Source of the DNA: Labyrinthula sp. Ha
Lineage: Eukaryota > Sar > Bigyra > Labyrinthulida > Labyrinthulaceae
Reading direction: 5' to 3'
DNA: 64,000 bases
Assembly (NCBI GenBank): GCA_015227615.1
Contig: JAALGZ010000070.1
Span: forward strand, 1-64,000
This document shows positions 1-8,512 of this stretch, piece after piece. The position numbers and the translations under genes were made by a program. Every line of letters begins with the position of its first letter. Positions within the stretch are counted from its first letter, which is position 1. The notes under the pieces were generated by a model that saw only the letters and a program-made list of their open reading frames with translations, made no database searches and was not told the origin of the DNA.

Positions 1-245
1 AATATCACATTACAGGGTGTAAAAGAGTTGTTCATATGTGAAAAAGTGAGTTACCCGTGAATTTGGAGAAAGGTAACTTTGGTAAAGAAATTTCAATTGC
101 TTCTAGTACATGGAATTGTAGAAAGCCGAAAGAAATATATGAGCTGATTGAGGGGTGTTTCAATGCCAAAGTACAATATTTAGTTCTGTTGTGCAGGAAA
201 AACATTTTGCGGAAAGGATGGATATCAGTAGGAGATGAATTATAA
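1..245 (+). pseudogene. MT-A70-like methyltransferase tail, element A copy 1
   Basis: The frame encodes the last part of the MT-A70-like domain seen more fully at 17520-18070. It includes the segment RKPKEIYELIEGCFNA, which corresponds to the KPDEIY..IERL region near the C-terminus of METTL3-type adenine methyltransferases. The stretch KVQYLVLLCRKNILRKGW fits the terminal strand and the G-W turn. It is part of a fossil retroelement copy, cut by the window edge. Confidence 0.7.
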
Positions 246-289
246 TGTACTTGAAATAAGCATGATGTGATAAATTGAGATAGAATTGA

Positions 290-530
290 AAGTTGATTTG
301 ATTTGATTTGAAATTTGAACTTGGAGCTTGAGAATCTATATTGAACTTGGACCTTCAAAATTTGTATTGAACTTGCTCCTTGAAAATTTGTATTGAACTT
401 GGAACTTTGAAAAATTTTGTCGAAGTTTGGAACTTAAGGATTTGTGTTTGAATACGGAGTTCGAAGAGTTATGTTAAACTTGGGATTTGAAGAATGGAAT
501 TTGTTTAACTTGAAACTGGAGAGTTGGTGT
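290..530 (+). repeat. Degenerate ~30-bp tandem repeat, element A 3' non-coding tract
   Basis: Imperfect units of about 25-35 bp recur, each built around TTGAACTTGGA followed by a purine- or T-rich tail and ATTTGTA. The same tract lies at 18120-18350 and, inverted, at 38440-38660. In all three places it sits between the methyltransferase end and the 3' LTR, so it belongs to element A. It has no coding potential; a packaging, RNA-structure or polypurine role is possible but not shown. Confidence 0.6.
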
Positions 531-663
531 TAGGATTATTTGCTGTGCAAGTGAATTATTGTGGGTTTTTTATGTTGGGGAAACTGTTTGTGGTGAGATT
601 GGAGATGATAGGAAGAAAGGAAGACTGAGATAAGAATGAAAATGATACTTTGTTAAGAGGCAG

Positions 664-955
664 TGTTGTGGATAAATTTGTATATTTGAATTGAACTGAA
701 ATAGTGACCTGGGATTAGCAAAGTGCTCATTTCAATGGGTACCTTATAATTAAAAATACATTGGGGTAATGCTATATTGTAAAAGTAGGGACGCAAAAAA
801 AAGGAATCTTAAAATGCGACCGTTGTACGAATTAAGAACAAAGAACTTGTGAGTAAATTCTGAATTTGAATTGAAAGCAAGTTTCCCTTGTTTTATGCGC
901 AGTAGAAGGAGCCGAGATCGTATTTACTGCTGATTTTTTTTATAATAACCGAATA
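664..955 (+). repeat. 3' LTR of element A, copy 1
   Basis: It matches the A 5' LTR at 11388-11678 and the inverted B LTRs at 37986-38278 and 52839-53130. The boundaries were set by comparison with the unoccupied site at 6594-6597. The LTR ends in AACCGAATA about 38 bp upstream of the nuclease ATG at 994, so its promoter region now lies directly before that gene. Confidence 0.85.
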
Positions 956-993
956 CTGGAGAAAGATTAGGGACAAAGCAAAAAAAGGAAATA

Positions 994-3126
994 ATGAAAA
1001 AAGCATTTAAAGCTTACCAAATTCAGAAGAAGAGAATAGTTCAGGGCACTGGGCAAGTTTTGTCTCACTTGTTAAGGAAATATAAAAAAAAAGTTTCTGG
1101 AACTGAAATGAGACCAAAATTTCAACCTCGCATCAAGCTGGGTGGTGATTTTAAGGATTTAGTAATGCAAAGTACAATGTTTGCTGACAAAAGTCTGTTT
1201 ATAAAAGATATTATAGAGGATACCTATACTTCATTTTTAATAGCAATGCCACGACGTTGGGGAAAAACTATAAATCTTGATATGCTGAAGAGATTTCTAG
1301 AAATACAAGTTGACAGTAAGGGTGAACCAATAAGTGAAAAAGAAAGTGATAATTATAAGCTGTTTGCCGGTGGTCAAATTGATGGTGATATTCGTGGAAA
1401 AAGAGAAATCTTTCCTTTAAAAATAGCGAAAACAAAGCTATTTGGGGTAACTGATTCCTTAACTATACAAGGAACGTATCCAGTCATACATGCTGATTTT
1501 AAAAACTGTAAAGCTGGAGATTATAATTCCGTAAGAGAAAAGATCAAATATGCCTTAAGACAATGTTTTCAGGAGTATAATTATCTTAAAAGCAGTAAAG
1601 CACTTGATAGTGAAAATAGAATGCTTATACAGAAATATACTGGATCTATTTCATCAAAATCTCTTAGCGATGATGAGATAATGTATAGCCTGCAGTTTTT
1701 AAGTGAAATGCTCTTTTGTCATTATGATAAAAAAGTTTGGATATTGATAGATGAATATGATGCTGTAGCTAATATCGCACATAGGGAGTTTGATGCAGAT
1801 AATCTTGACAAAACAATCAAGTTATTTTCAGGTATCTATGAGACTGCTCTAAAGAGTAATTGTTACTTAGAAAAGGGAGTACTAACAGGAGTTCAATATA
1901 TTGCGCAAAGCGGTATGCTATCTGGACTAAAAAATCTTGGTAAAATTGATTTTACTAGTGCTAAATATGCGCAACATTATGGCCTTGATGAAACTGAAGT
2001 TGATTTATTCTTTGAGCATTTTGAAGTACCTAAAGAACTTGGGGACAAGGCTAAACTCTGGTATAATGGATATAAAGTTAAGAAATATTGTCCACAAAAT
2101 AAAGATGTGCATTTAAAGGAAATAGTTGGTAAATATAATATCTGGTCAATCGCTAGTTATTTAGGAGAAGGTGAGTTTATTAATTTTAAATCTTACTGGG
2201 AAAAAAGCGGAAGTATAAATTTTATCGATGTCTTATTTGGCAACCCAGAGGTTAGAGAACAAATGGAAAGGCTGGTAAATGGTGAGAGCATTTACTTAGA
2301 AAGAAAAGATGACTTTTCGGTATCTGACTTTGAAATTCTTAAGAATATAATCGGTGGTAATAAAGAAATCAATTCAGTTGGCTTAAACTTATTATTTTCT
2401 TACCTATTTGTCGGTGGATATTTGACAATTGATGGTAAAAAGAAAGATTTCTATGAGTTACCTAATATGGAAATTAAGTATGAAATGAGAAAAAAAATAA
2501 TAAACTACTATCAAGACATTTACAGCATAGATTCTAGAAAACTTGAGACCTTAATTGACATCTTACAGAGTATAATTGATACAAAAGAATATAATCAAAA
2601 TAATATTAGAGCACTATTCAAAAATTTCTATAATCAATTTAAAGAAATGATCAAAGGAGTTAAACTAGTTGATGATCACAATAATGAGGGTGTGTTTACT
2701 AATGAGGATGTAGTACATTCACTATTAAATTATATAGTATTGCAGACGCAACATTTCACATTTGGCAGTGAAATTTATACTAGTAAACTGGACTCAGGTA
2801 AAAAAGGTAGAGCTCGTATAAAACTTACCAATGGTGATGTAGGTATAATAATAGAATTGAAATGTGTATCAGTACCAACTACTGACGATGGACACATGAA
2901 AGACGCTTTACAACAAGCAAGAAGTTATGGAAATTTATTAAATACTAGGAACAAAATATTTGTTGCTATAAATGTAGAGAGAAAAGAAGTAAAACCTGAA
3001 GAAAGATCCATAGAACTTTTATGTGCCTCAGATATGTTCAATGAGAAAGATATTTTTGGAATAGATGTATTGGGAAATGAAAATATGTTTAATGTCAGTA
3101 GTGAGTTTTTGGACAGCTTCTATTAA
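994..3126 (+). CDS. AAA-ATPase-like / PD-(D/E)XK nuclease-fold protein, copy 1
   Basis: The 710-codon open frame begins at the first ATG after the A LTR. The N-terminal 40 residues are basic. Residues about 45-300 resemble the AAA-ATPase-like family (Pfam PF09820): FADKSLFIKDIIED leads to a P-loop PRRWGKT (about 86-92), and a Walker B-like ILIDEYD lies near 250. The C-terminal region (about 560-680) resembles the PD-(D/E)XK family PDDEXK_9 (PF08011), with IIIELK supplying the E-x-K. This copy and its partner at 4427 read GRAR where copies 3 and 4 read GRAD, so the expected metal-binding Asp is absent and the nuclease may be inactive. The family is common in bacteria and patchy in eukaryotes. 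The function here is unknown: a nuclease, a transposase-like protein and an effector are all possible. The nearest upstream sequence is the LTR of A. Confidence 0.85.
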   Translation: MKKAFKAYQIQKKRIVQGTGQVLSHLLRKYKKKVSGTEMRPKFQPRIKLGGDFKDLVMQSTMFADKSLFIKDIIEDTYTSFLIAMPRRWGKTINLDMLKRFLEIQVDSKGEPISEKESDNYKLFAGGQIDGDIRGKREIFPLKIAKTKLFGVTDSLTIQGTYPVIHADFKNCKAGDYNSVREKIKYALRQCFQEYNYLKSSKALDSENRMLIQKYTGSISSKSLSDDEIMYSLQFLSEMLFCHYDKKVWILIDEYDAVANIAHREFDADNLDKTIKLFSGIYETALKSNCYLEKGVLTGVQYIAQSGMLSGLKNLGKIDFTSAKYAQHYGLDETEVDLFFEHFEVPKELGDKAKLWYNGYKVKKYCPQNKDVHLKEIVGKYNIWSIASYLGEGEFINFKSYWEKSGSINFIDVLFGNPEVREQMERLVNGESIYLERKDDFSVSDFEILKNIIGGNKEINSVGLNLLFSYLFVGGYLTIDGKKKDFYELPNMEIKYEMRKKIINYYQDIYSIDSRKLETLIDILQSIIDTKEYNQNNIRALFKNFYNQFKEMIKGVKLVDDHNNEGVFTNEDVVHSLLNYIVLQTQHFTFGSEIYTSKLDSGKKGRARIKLTNGDVGIIIELKCVSVPTTDDGHMKDALQQARSYGNLLNTRNKIFVAINVERKEVKPEERSIELLCASDMFNEKDIFGIDVLGNENMFNVSSEFLDSFY

Positions 3127-3265
3127 CCTAACGTAGTAGGATGTTGCTAAGTGATCAAAGTTGTAACTAATTCCTTGATTCTTCTGACTTAACTACTTAA
3201 CTAGACGGCTTAAGAATATAGCTCTTAGTCTTACTTCTTGCTTCCCTTAAGTCTACCCTGTATAT
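3127..3265 (+). other. 3' flank of nuclease copy 1, up to D LTR
   Basis: This is the non-coding flank between the stop codon and the inverted D LTR. It is conserved at all four nuclease genes (mirror copies 4288-4426, 28037-28175 and 35676-35814). It contains CCTAACGTAGTAGGATG just after the stop and ends in CTGTATAT against the LTR. No clear polyadenylation signal was seen. Confidence 0.6.
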
Positions 3266-3658
3266 TGTGACACCCTAGGATATATGTACTGTTAGGGGTT
3301 TAATAACATTGAACAGATTCCGCTCAGGATCTGCTGACAAAAGCCTTTTCAATAATATTATCTTTTTTTTGCTTGAATTAGTTATGCCTTAAAAGCTTAA
3401 ACCTCTTCTTACTATGTTTCTATCTATCCTTAATACGTATATTTTTTTATTTCCTATAAGACATTCTACTTCATTCCGTTCATCCTGTCTCTGCTTTCTC
3501 CTCTCATTCTCGGGCTTTCTGGCTCTAGCTCTTCCGATTTCTCCTTCAATATTATCCTTAGCTCCCCAGCAGGCCGCCCAGCACCTCCGGGCTCAACAGA
3601 TAACTTTTGGCCTAACTCAACAGGACTTCCTTCAAGCTGCTGTGGCACCTGTACCACA
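3266..3658 (-). repeat. LTR of element D, inverted (P1 left)
   Basis: This ~393-bp sequence begins TGTGACACCC and ends in CTGTACCACA on the + strand, so it is an inverted copy of the D LTR (28803-29192, 35286-35675). Its mirror partner is at 3891-4287. The outer flank reads CTGTATAT here and ATATACAG at the partner. Confidence 0.88.
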
Positions 3659-3890
3659 TTAGTGAAGAAAACCTGAAGTTTACAAAGAATAGAAATTGTG
3701 GAAATACTGAGAGGTCCGAGTGAGAAGTCTAATAGGATTTTGAGGAGATTGAAACTTTGTCTCCAGATGGAAGATATTTAGAGGTTTTTGCTCGTACAAA
3801 CAATTTGAGGCCAGGATGGGTCTCTTTAGGAAATGAATTTGGAAACAGAACAGCAGCTGAAACTGGGTCTTCAGTATTTAGAGAAGGCAG
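3659..3890 (+). mobile_element. 232-bp fragment of the 3' internal end of element D (P1 core)
   Basis: It matches 35054-35285, the last internal part of D, and lies in the + orientation. It includes the MT-A70-like C-terminal segment with SPDGRYLEVFARTNN and GWVSLGNE. In P2 the same 232 bp lies in the opposite orientation (28571-28802) between equivalent inverted LTRs. The segment has therefore been flipped between the two palindromes. It is a fossil fragment. Confidence 0.85.
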
Positions 3891-4287
3891 TGTGGCACAG
3901 GTGGCACAGCAGTTTGAAGGAAGTCCTGTCGACTTAGACCAAAAGTTTTCTGTTGAGCCCGGAGGTGCTGGGCGGTTTGCTGGGGAGCTAAAGATATTAT
4001 TGGAGGAAAATTCGGAAGCGGTAGAGCCAGAGAGCGAGAGAATGGTAGGAGAAAGTAGGGACAGGATGAACGAAATGAGGGACATGGGCTCATAGGAAAT
4101 AAAAAAATATATACGTATTAGGAATAGATAGAAAAATAGTAAGAAGAGGTTTAACCTTTTAAGGCATAAATAATTCAAGCAAAAAAAAAGATAATATTAA
4201 CCAAAAGGCTTTAAAGTAACAGATCCTGAGCGGAATTGATTCAACGTTATTAAACCCCTAACAGTACATATATCCTAGGGTGTCACA
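3891..4287 (+). repeat. LTR of element D (P1 right)
   Basis: The sequence runs from TGTGGCACAG to GGGTGTCACA and matches the D LTRs of P2. With 3266-3658 it makes an inverted LTR pair around the 232-bp core. The outer flank is ATATACAG. Confidence 0.88.
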
Positions 4288-4426
4288 ATATACAGGGCAG
4301 ACTTAAGGGAAGCAAGAAGTGAGACTAAGAGCTATATTCTTAAACCGTCTAGTTAAGTACTTAAGTCAGAAGAATCAAGGAATTAGTTACAACTTTGATC
4401 ACTTAGCAACATCCTACTACGTTAGG

Positions 4427-6559
4427 TTAATAGAAGCTGTCCAAAAACTCACTACTGACATTAAACATATTTTCATTTCCCAATACATCTATTCCAAAAA
4501 TATCTTTCTCATTGAACATATCTGAGGCACATAAAAGTTCTATGGATCTTTCTTCAGGTTTTACTTCTTTTCTCTCTACATTTATAGCAACAAATATTTT
4601 GTTCCTAGTATTTAATAAATTTCCATAACTTCTTGCTTGTTGTAAAGCGTCTTTCATGTGTCCATCGTCAGTAGTTGGTACTGATACACATTTCAATTCT
4701 ATTATTATACCTACATCACCATTGGTAAGTTTTATACGAGCTCTACCTTTTTTACCTGAGTCCAGTTTACTAGTATAAATTTCACTGCCAAATGTGAAAT
4801 GTTGCGTCTGCAATACTATATAATTTAATAGTGAATGTACTACATCCTCATTAGTAAACACACCCTCATTATTGTGATCATCAACTAGTTTAACTCCTTT
4901 GATCATTTCTTTAAATTGATTATAGAAATTTTTGAATAGTGCTCTAATATTATTTTGATTATATTCTTTTGTATCAATTATACTCTGTAAGATGTCAATT
5001 AAGGTCTCAAGTTTTCTAGAATCTATGCTGTAAATGTCTTGATAGTAGTTTATTATTTTTTTTCTCATTTCATACTTAATTTCCATATTAGGTAACTCAT
5101 AGAAATCTTTCTTTTTACCATCAATTGTCAAATATCCACCGACAAATAGGTAAGAAAATAATAAGTTTAAGCCAACTGAATTGATTTCTTTATTACCACC
5201 GATTATATTCTTAAGAATTTCAAAGTCAGATACCGAAAAGTCATCTTTTCTTTCTAAGTAAATGCTCTCACCATTTACCAGCCTTTCCATTTGTTCTCTA
5301 ACCTCTGGGTTGCCAAATAAGACATCGATAAAATTTATACTTCCGCTTTTTTCCCAGTAAGATTTAAAATTAATAAACTCACCTTCTCCTAAATAACTAG
5401 CGATTGACCAGATATTATATTTACCAACTATTTCCTTTAAATGCACATCTTTATTTTGTGGACAATATTTCTTAACTTTATATCCATTATACCAGAGTTT
5501 AGCCTTGTCCCCAAGTTCTTTAGGTACTTCAAAATGCTCAAAGAATAAATCAACTTCAGTTTCATCAAGGCCATAATGTTGCGCATATTTAGCACTAGTA
5601 AAATCAATTTTACCAAGATTTTTTAGTCCAGATAGCATACCGCTTTGCGCAATATATTGAACTCCTGTTAGTACTCCCTTTTCTAAGTAACAATTACTCT
5701 TTAGAGCAGTCTCATAGATACCTGAAAATAACTTGATTGTTTTGTCAAGATTATCTGCATCAAACTCCCTATATGCGATATTAGCTACAGCATCATATTC
5801 ATCTATCAATATCCAAACTTTTTTATCATAATGACAAAAGAGCATTTCACTTAAAAACTGCAGGCTATACATTATCTCATCATCGCTAAGAGATTTTGAT
5901 GAAATAGATCCAGTATATTTCTGTATAAGCATTCTATTTTCACTATCAAGTGCTTTACTGCTTTTAAGATAATTATGCTCCTGAAAACATTGTCTTAAGG
6001 CATATTTGATCTTTTCTCTTACGGAATTATAATCTCCAGCTTTACAGTTTTTAAAATCAGCATGTATGACTGGATACGTTCCTTGTATAGTTAAGGAATC
6101 AGTTACCCCAAATAGCTTTGTTTTCGCTATTTTTAAAGGAAAGATTTCTCTTTTTCCACGAATATCACCATCAATTTGACCACCGGCAAACAGCTTATAA
6201 TTATCACTCTCTTTTTCACTTATTGGTTCACCCTTACTGTCAACTTGTATTTCTAGAAATCTCTTCAGCATATCAAGATTTATAGTTTTTCCCCAACGTC
6301 GTGGCATTGCTATTAAAAATGAAGTATAGGTATCCTCTATAATATCTTTTATAAACAGACTTTTGTCAGCAAACATTGTACTTTGCATTACTAAATCCTT
6401 AAAATCACCACCCAGCAAGATGTGAGGTTGAAATTTTGGTTTCATTTCAGTTCCAGAAACTTTTTGTTTATATTTCCTTAACAAGGGAGACAAAGCTTGC
6501 TCAGTGCCCTGAATTATTCTCTTCTTCTGAATTTGGTAAGCTTTAACTGCTTTTTTCAT
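4427..6559 (-). CDS. AAA-ATPase-like / PD-(D/E)XK nuclease-fold protein, copy 2
   Basis: This 710-codon open frame is the mirror of copy 1 and differs from it at only a few residues (for example H for Y and Y for H at two sites). It has the same parts: P-loop PRRWGKT, Walker B-like ILIDEYD, and a C-terminal PD-(D/E)XK fold with IIIELK. Like copy 1 it reads GRAR in place of GRAD. It is the only copy whose native upstream flank is uninterrupted: the A insertion site ACAG (6594-6597), occupied at the other three, is empty here. Its own promoter should therefore lie in flank H (6598 onward). Copies 1 and 2 converge, so overlapping transcripts could pair as double-stranded RNA. The function is not established. 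Confidence 0.85.
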   Translation of the reverse strand: MKKAVKAYQIQKKRIIQGTEQALSPLLRKYKQKVSGTEMKPKFQPHILLGGDFKDLVMQSTMFADKSLFIKDIIEDTYTSFLIAMPRRWGKTINLDMLKRFLEIQVDSKGEPISEKESDNYKLFAGGQIDGDIRGKREIFPLKIAKTKLFGVTDSLTIQGTYPVIHADFKNCKAGDYNSVREKIKYALRQCFQEHNYLKSSKALDSENRMLIQKYTGSISSKSLSDDEIMYSLQFLSEMLFCHYDKKVWILIDEYDAVANIAYREFDADNLDKTIKLFSGIYETALKSNCYLEKGVLTGVQYIAQSGMLSGLKNLGKIDFTSAKYAQHYGLDETEVDLFFEHFEVPKELGDKAKLWYNGYKVKKYCPQNKDVHLKEIVGKYNIWSIASYLGEGEFINFKSYWEKSGSINFIDVLFGNPEVREQMERLVNGESIYLERKDDFSVSDFEILKNIIGGNKEINSVGLNLLFSYLFVGGYLTIDGKKKDFYELPNMEIKYEMRKKIINYYQDIYSIDSRKLETLIDILQSIIDTKEYNQNNIRALFKNFYNQFKEMIKGVKLVDDHNNEGVFTNEDVVHSLLNYIVLQTQHFTFGSEIYTSKLDSGKKGRARIKLTNGDVGIIIELKCVSVPTTDDGHMKDALQQARSYGNLLNTRNKIFVAINVERKEVKPEERSIELLCASDMFNEKDIFGIDVLGNENMFNVSSEFLDSFY

Positions 6560-6593
6560 TATTTTCTTTTTTTGCTTTGTCTCTAATCTTTCT

Positions 6594-7040
6594 ACAGCAG
6601 TGTTTCTAAAGTGAATATAAAGTAGAATTAAACACGAGAGAATAAATTAAAAAATAAACAGTTCGAATCGAATTGAGTTTGTTAAATACAAAAAGGCCAT
6701 ATGACCCAGTCTGGGCAAAGCATCCGATATTAAATGAGTAGTGTAAATATTAGAACGTTATGAAAAGATAAAACAATATTGTATTGAAAGAATTAAAACA
6801 TTAATTAATTAAATACTCTTATCTAAAAAAAACTACTATTCAACAAAAAGATAGAAAGATAAAGTATAAGAATAGATAATTTAATTGAATAAAATTAAAT
6901 GTCGTAATATAAAAGTATTCGTATGTAAAAAGGTTTTTCCAGATATGGGAATCCGTTTTTTTACACGCGTGTAATTTATACTCGGTATGTGATTGGTTGA
7001 ATTTTAGTGAGAATGGCCAATTATTTCATTTTTGAAATTA
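6594..7040. other. Flank H, unit 2, with the empty insertion site of element A
   Basis: No gene is seen in this AT-rich flank. The start (ACAGCAGTGTTTCTAAAGTG) aligns with the outer flank of B (ACAGGAGCGATTGTAAAGTG at 53131-53150), which identifies ACAG as the A target site. The rest matches 53135-53362 and, inverted, 11056-11383. The native promoter of nuclease copy 2 should lie here. No distinct motif was recognised. Confidence 0.65.
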
Positions 7041-8350
7041 AGGCATTAACAAATTTTGGGCACGAAGCAAGAAAAACAGTTAAATGTTCTTGCCTCAACG
7101 GAGTTGCTTGACTTCGACCTCCACGGAGGGCCTAGAGTGTGCGAGCCAGCGCGAACAGAGACTACTTGTAGTCTCTGTGAACGTAGGTGGTCTTACTACA
7201 ACAAAACTTAACCTTTTAGGAGAAAAAACTCAGCAACTGTCAGTTTTGATGTTGCAAGAGTTACACGAATTAGGCTACAAGATGTTGATGGAAAAGGTGA
7301 AAGTCAGCAGCAGCAAAGGTAAGTGGTTTTTCTCAAAACCGCCTACTGGAGCTGCAGGCGTAGCAACCTACTTGGCTGAAGAACTTGCTTGCAACGTTTC
7401 TACAGTTGAAAGTAATAGCGACAGGATCCTGAAAGTAGTTCTCCAAGGCACTTGCATGAAAAAGATGAAAAGAGAAGGATGTTATTTTTTACATTTAGGT
7501 TTAGATACACAAGTGAGTAGAACGGCGCTGAAGGGTGAAGAGAAACTGGGGTTTAAAGCGCAGGATCAAGAACACCGACCACGAATAACTATCCGGAGCA
7601 AGTATTAAGCTACCGTAGAAGCACAAGCCACACGACTGAAATCAACTACTGCACCTGAAAAATATTACAACTCCAACCAATATTAAAACACAGCTCCCTT
7701 CTCCCTCAAGATACAGCCTGAATGGACCTCCCAACCTCCCTAACTCCATCCCTACCCAGAACATCCAAACAACCAAAACATCCAATATCCACATCTCGAC
7801 CCTGGAACCAGCTAGAACCTTCAAGATACACCTCCCCGAGACTCCTACAAGTCAAAGAACACAAAAACTCACCCTTTGCAGCCTTGGACTGACCTAACTA
7901 AAACCCCCGATGCAACAGAATAACCCTTGGACCTCATTTCACCACCTTCTGGATAAGATCAGCTGAAATCGTTTCAAACCTTGTTCAAACATCCATCATA
8001 AGTGTCTCTGCAACCCTCAGGATTATTATTATAATTTTCTAACGTCTGCCTCGGCCTCCTTGGCTCGGCGGATAAAGATTTCAATCTTTTTTCAATTTGT
8101 TTGATTTTGGATTGAGATTTTGGGAAATCAAGTATGAATAATCTAGAGTAATGCAACCTTGGGCGAATGAAATCAGGTATCCTGGAAAACTGACCAATAA
8201 GAACCAGAGAAAAGGACAAGATATTGACAGTAACAAGAAGCATAGTAAGTGGTATAACGGAACCTCGATAGGTTAAAAGTGTAGTAAGTACTAGGCTCGT
8301 AGAAGGTTAGGCCGCTAGGCCCATTTAATCCTTAAATAACTAACTAACTA
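7041..8350 (+). mobile_element. LINE relic (endonuclease end joined to 3' tail), unit 2
   Basis: This is a non-LTR retrotransposon fragment. The 5' part encodes an apurinic-endonuclease-like domain and the 3' end is a run of TAAC/ACTA repeats (TAAATAACTAACTAACTA, about 8332-8350), typical of LINE tails. No reverse transcriptase lies between them, so this is an internally deleted copy. AAGGCATTAAC occurs at both ends (about 7041 and 8349) and may be the target-site duplication. Copies in units 3 and 4 (9623-11055 and 61425-62856) come from the same ancestral insertion. Confidence 0.7.
7084..7608 (+). pseudogene. LINE endonuclease (EEP family) N-terminal fragment
   Basis: The frame shows the signature of the exonuclease-endonuclease-phosphatase fold found at the start of LINE ORF2 proteins. 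VSVNVGGLTTTKLNLL is followed by LSVLMLQELH, where the Q-E supplies the metal-binding Glu. TGAAGVATYL and DRILKVVLQ follow. The GGDLNA motif is visible at the equivalent place in the unit 4 copy (near 61890) but is degraded here. The true start is uncertain; the frame may run in from further 5'. It is a relic with no downstream reverse transcriptase. Confidence 0.6.
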
Positions 8351-8512
8351 AGGCATTAACGATATTTGTGATTTCAGGATTTCAAATTTGGGCCATATAA
8401 CCAAAAATTATACTCTAAGAAAATTTGGAGGTAATGGAGGGAAAGAGTGGGCAATTCGATCCAATATCAGAAAAAACACAAAAAAAAGAGAAAATGTAAA
8501 AAAAAATAAAAC
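8351..8512. other. Junction between unit 2 and unit 3
   Basis: Short AT-rich stretch that is not part of the P2 repeat. Unit 2 ends with the LINE tail, and the left P2 arm begins at about 8513, where identity to 63967 starts. It is rich in A runs. No gene is seen. Confidence 0.5.

Larger units (their letters stand above)
1..955 (+). mobile_element. 3' end of a third copy of LTR element A (Ty3/Gypsy, MT-A70 lineage I)
   Basis: This stretch matches 17824-18657 plus 25736-25861, the 3' part of element A, and is inverted relative to the 3' part of B. It holds the end of the MT-A70-like domain (about 1-245), a non-coding tract with degenerate repeats, and a complete 3' LTR (664-955). The body of the element lies outside the window to the left. 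It is a fossil copy. It ends at a CTGG that replaces the CTGT target duplication of the other copies, about 38 bp before the start codon of the nuclease gene at 994. Confidence 0.85.
956..6597. repeat. Palindrome P1: two nuclease genes tail to tail around inverted D LTRs
   Basis: The left arm (956-3658) and right arm (3891-6597) are near-perfect reverse complements. Each arm contains a 710-codon AAA/PD-(D/E)XK gene, about 140 bp of 3' flank and one LTR of element D. The 232-bp core (3659-3890) is the 3' internal end of D. The same design forms the centre of P2. A single-stranded or transcribed copy would fold into a hairpin with a stem of about 2.7 kb. Confidence 0.92.

Noticed and set aside
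290-530. CRISPR-like array
   Set aside because: Units are degenerate, adjoin without unique spacers, and lie in a eukaryotic retroelement.
3414-4178. Frames of 60-150 codons across the D LTRs in P1
   Set aside because: They are read-through of D's methyltransferase tail into the LTR or its complement; the same pattern recurs in all D LTRs.
994-6559. Bacterial contamination, suggested by the AAA/PD-(D/E)XK genes
   Set aside because: The same genes are embedded four times among eukaryotic LTR elements and LINE relics with shared flanks and TSD-supported junctions.
956-6597. A Polinton or other capsid-bearing DNA element with terminal inverted repeats
   Set aside because: No protein-primed polymerase, capsid, packaging ATPase or retroviral-type integrase of its own is present in the arms; the integrases seen belong to LTR elements.
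7642-8243. Small minus-strand frames in the LINE 3' part
   Set aside because: Low-complexity, no recognisable domain, not conserved between the three relic copies.
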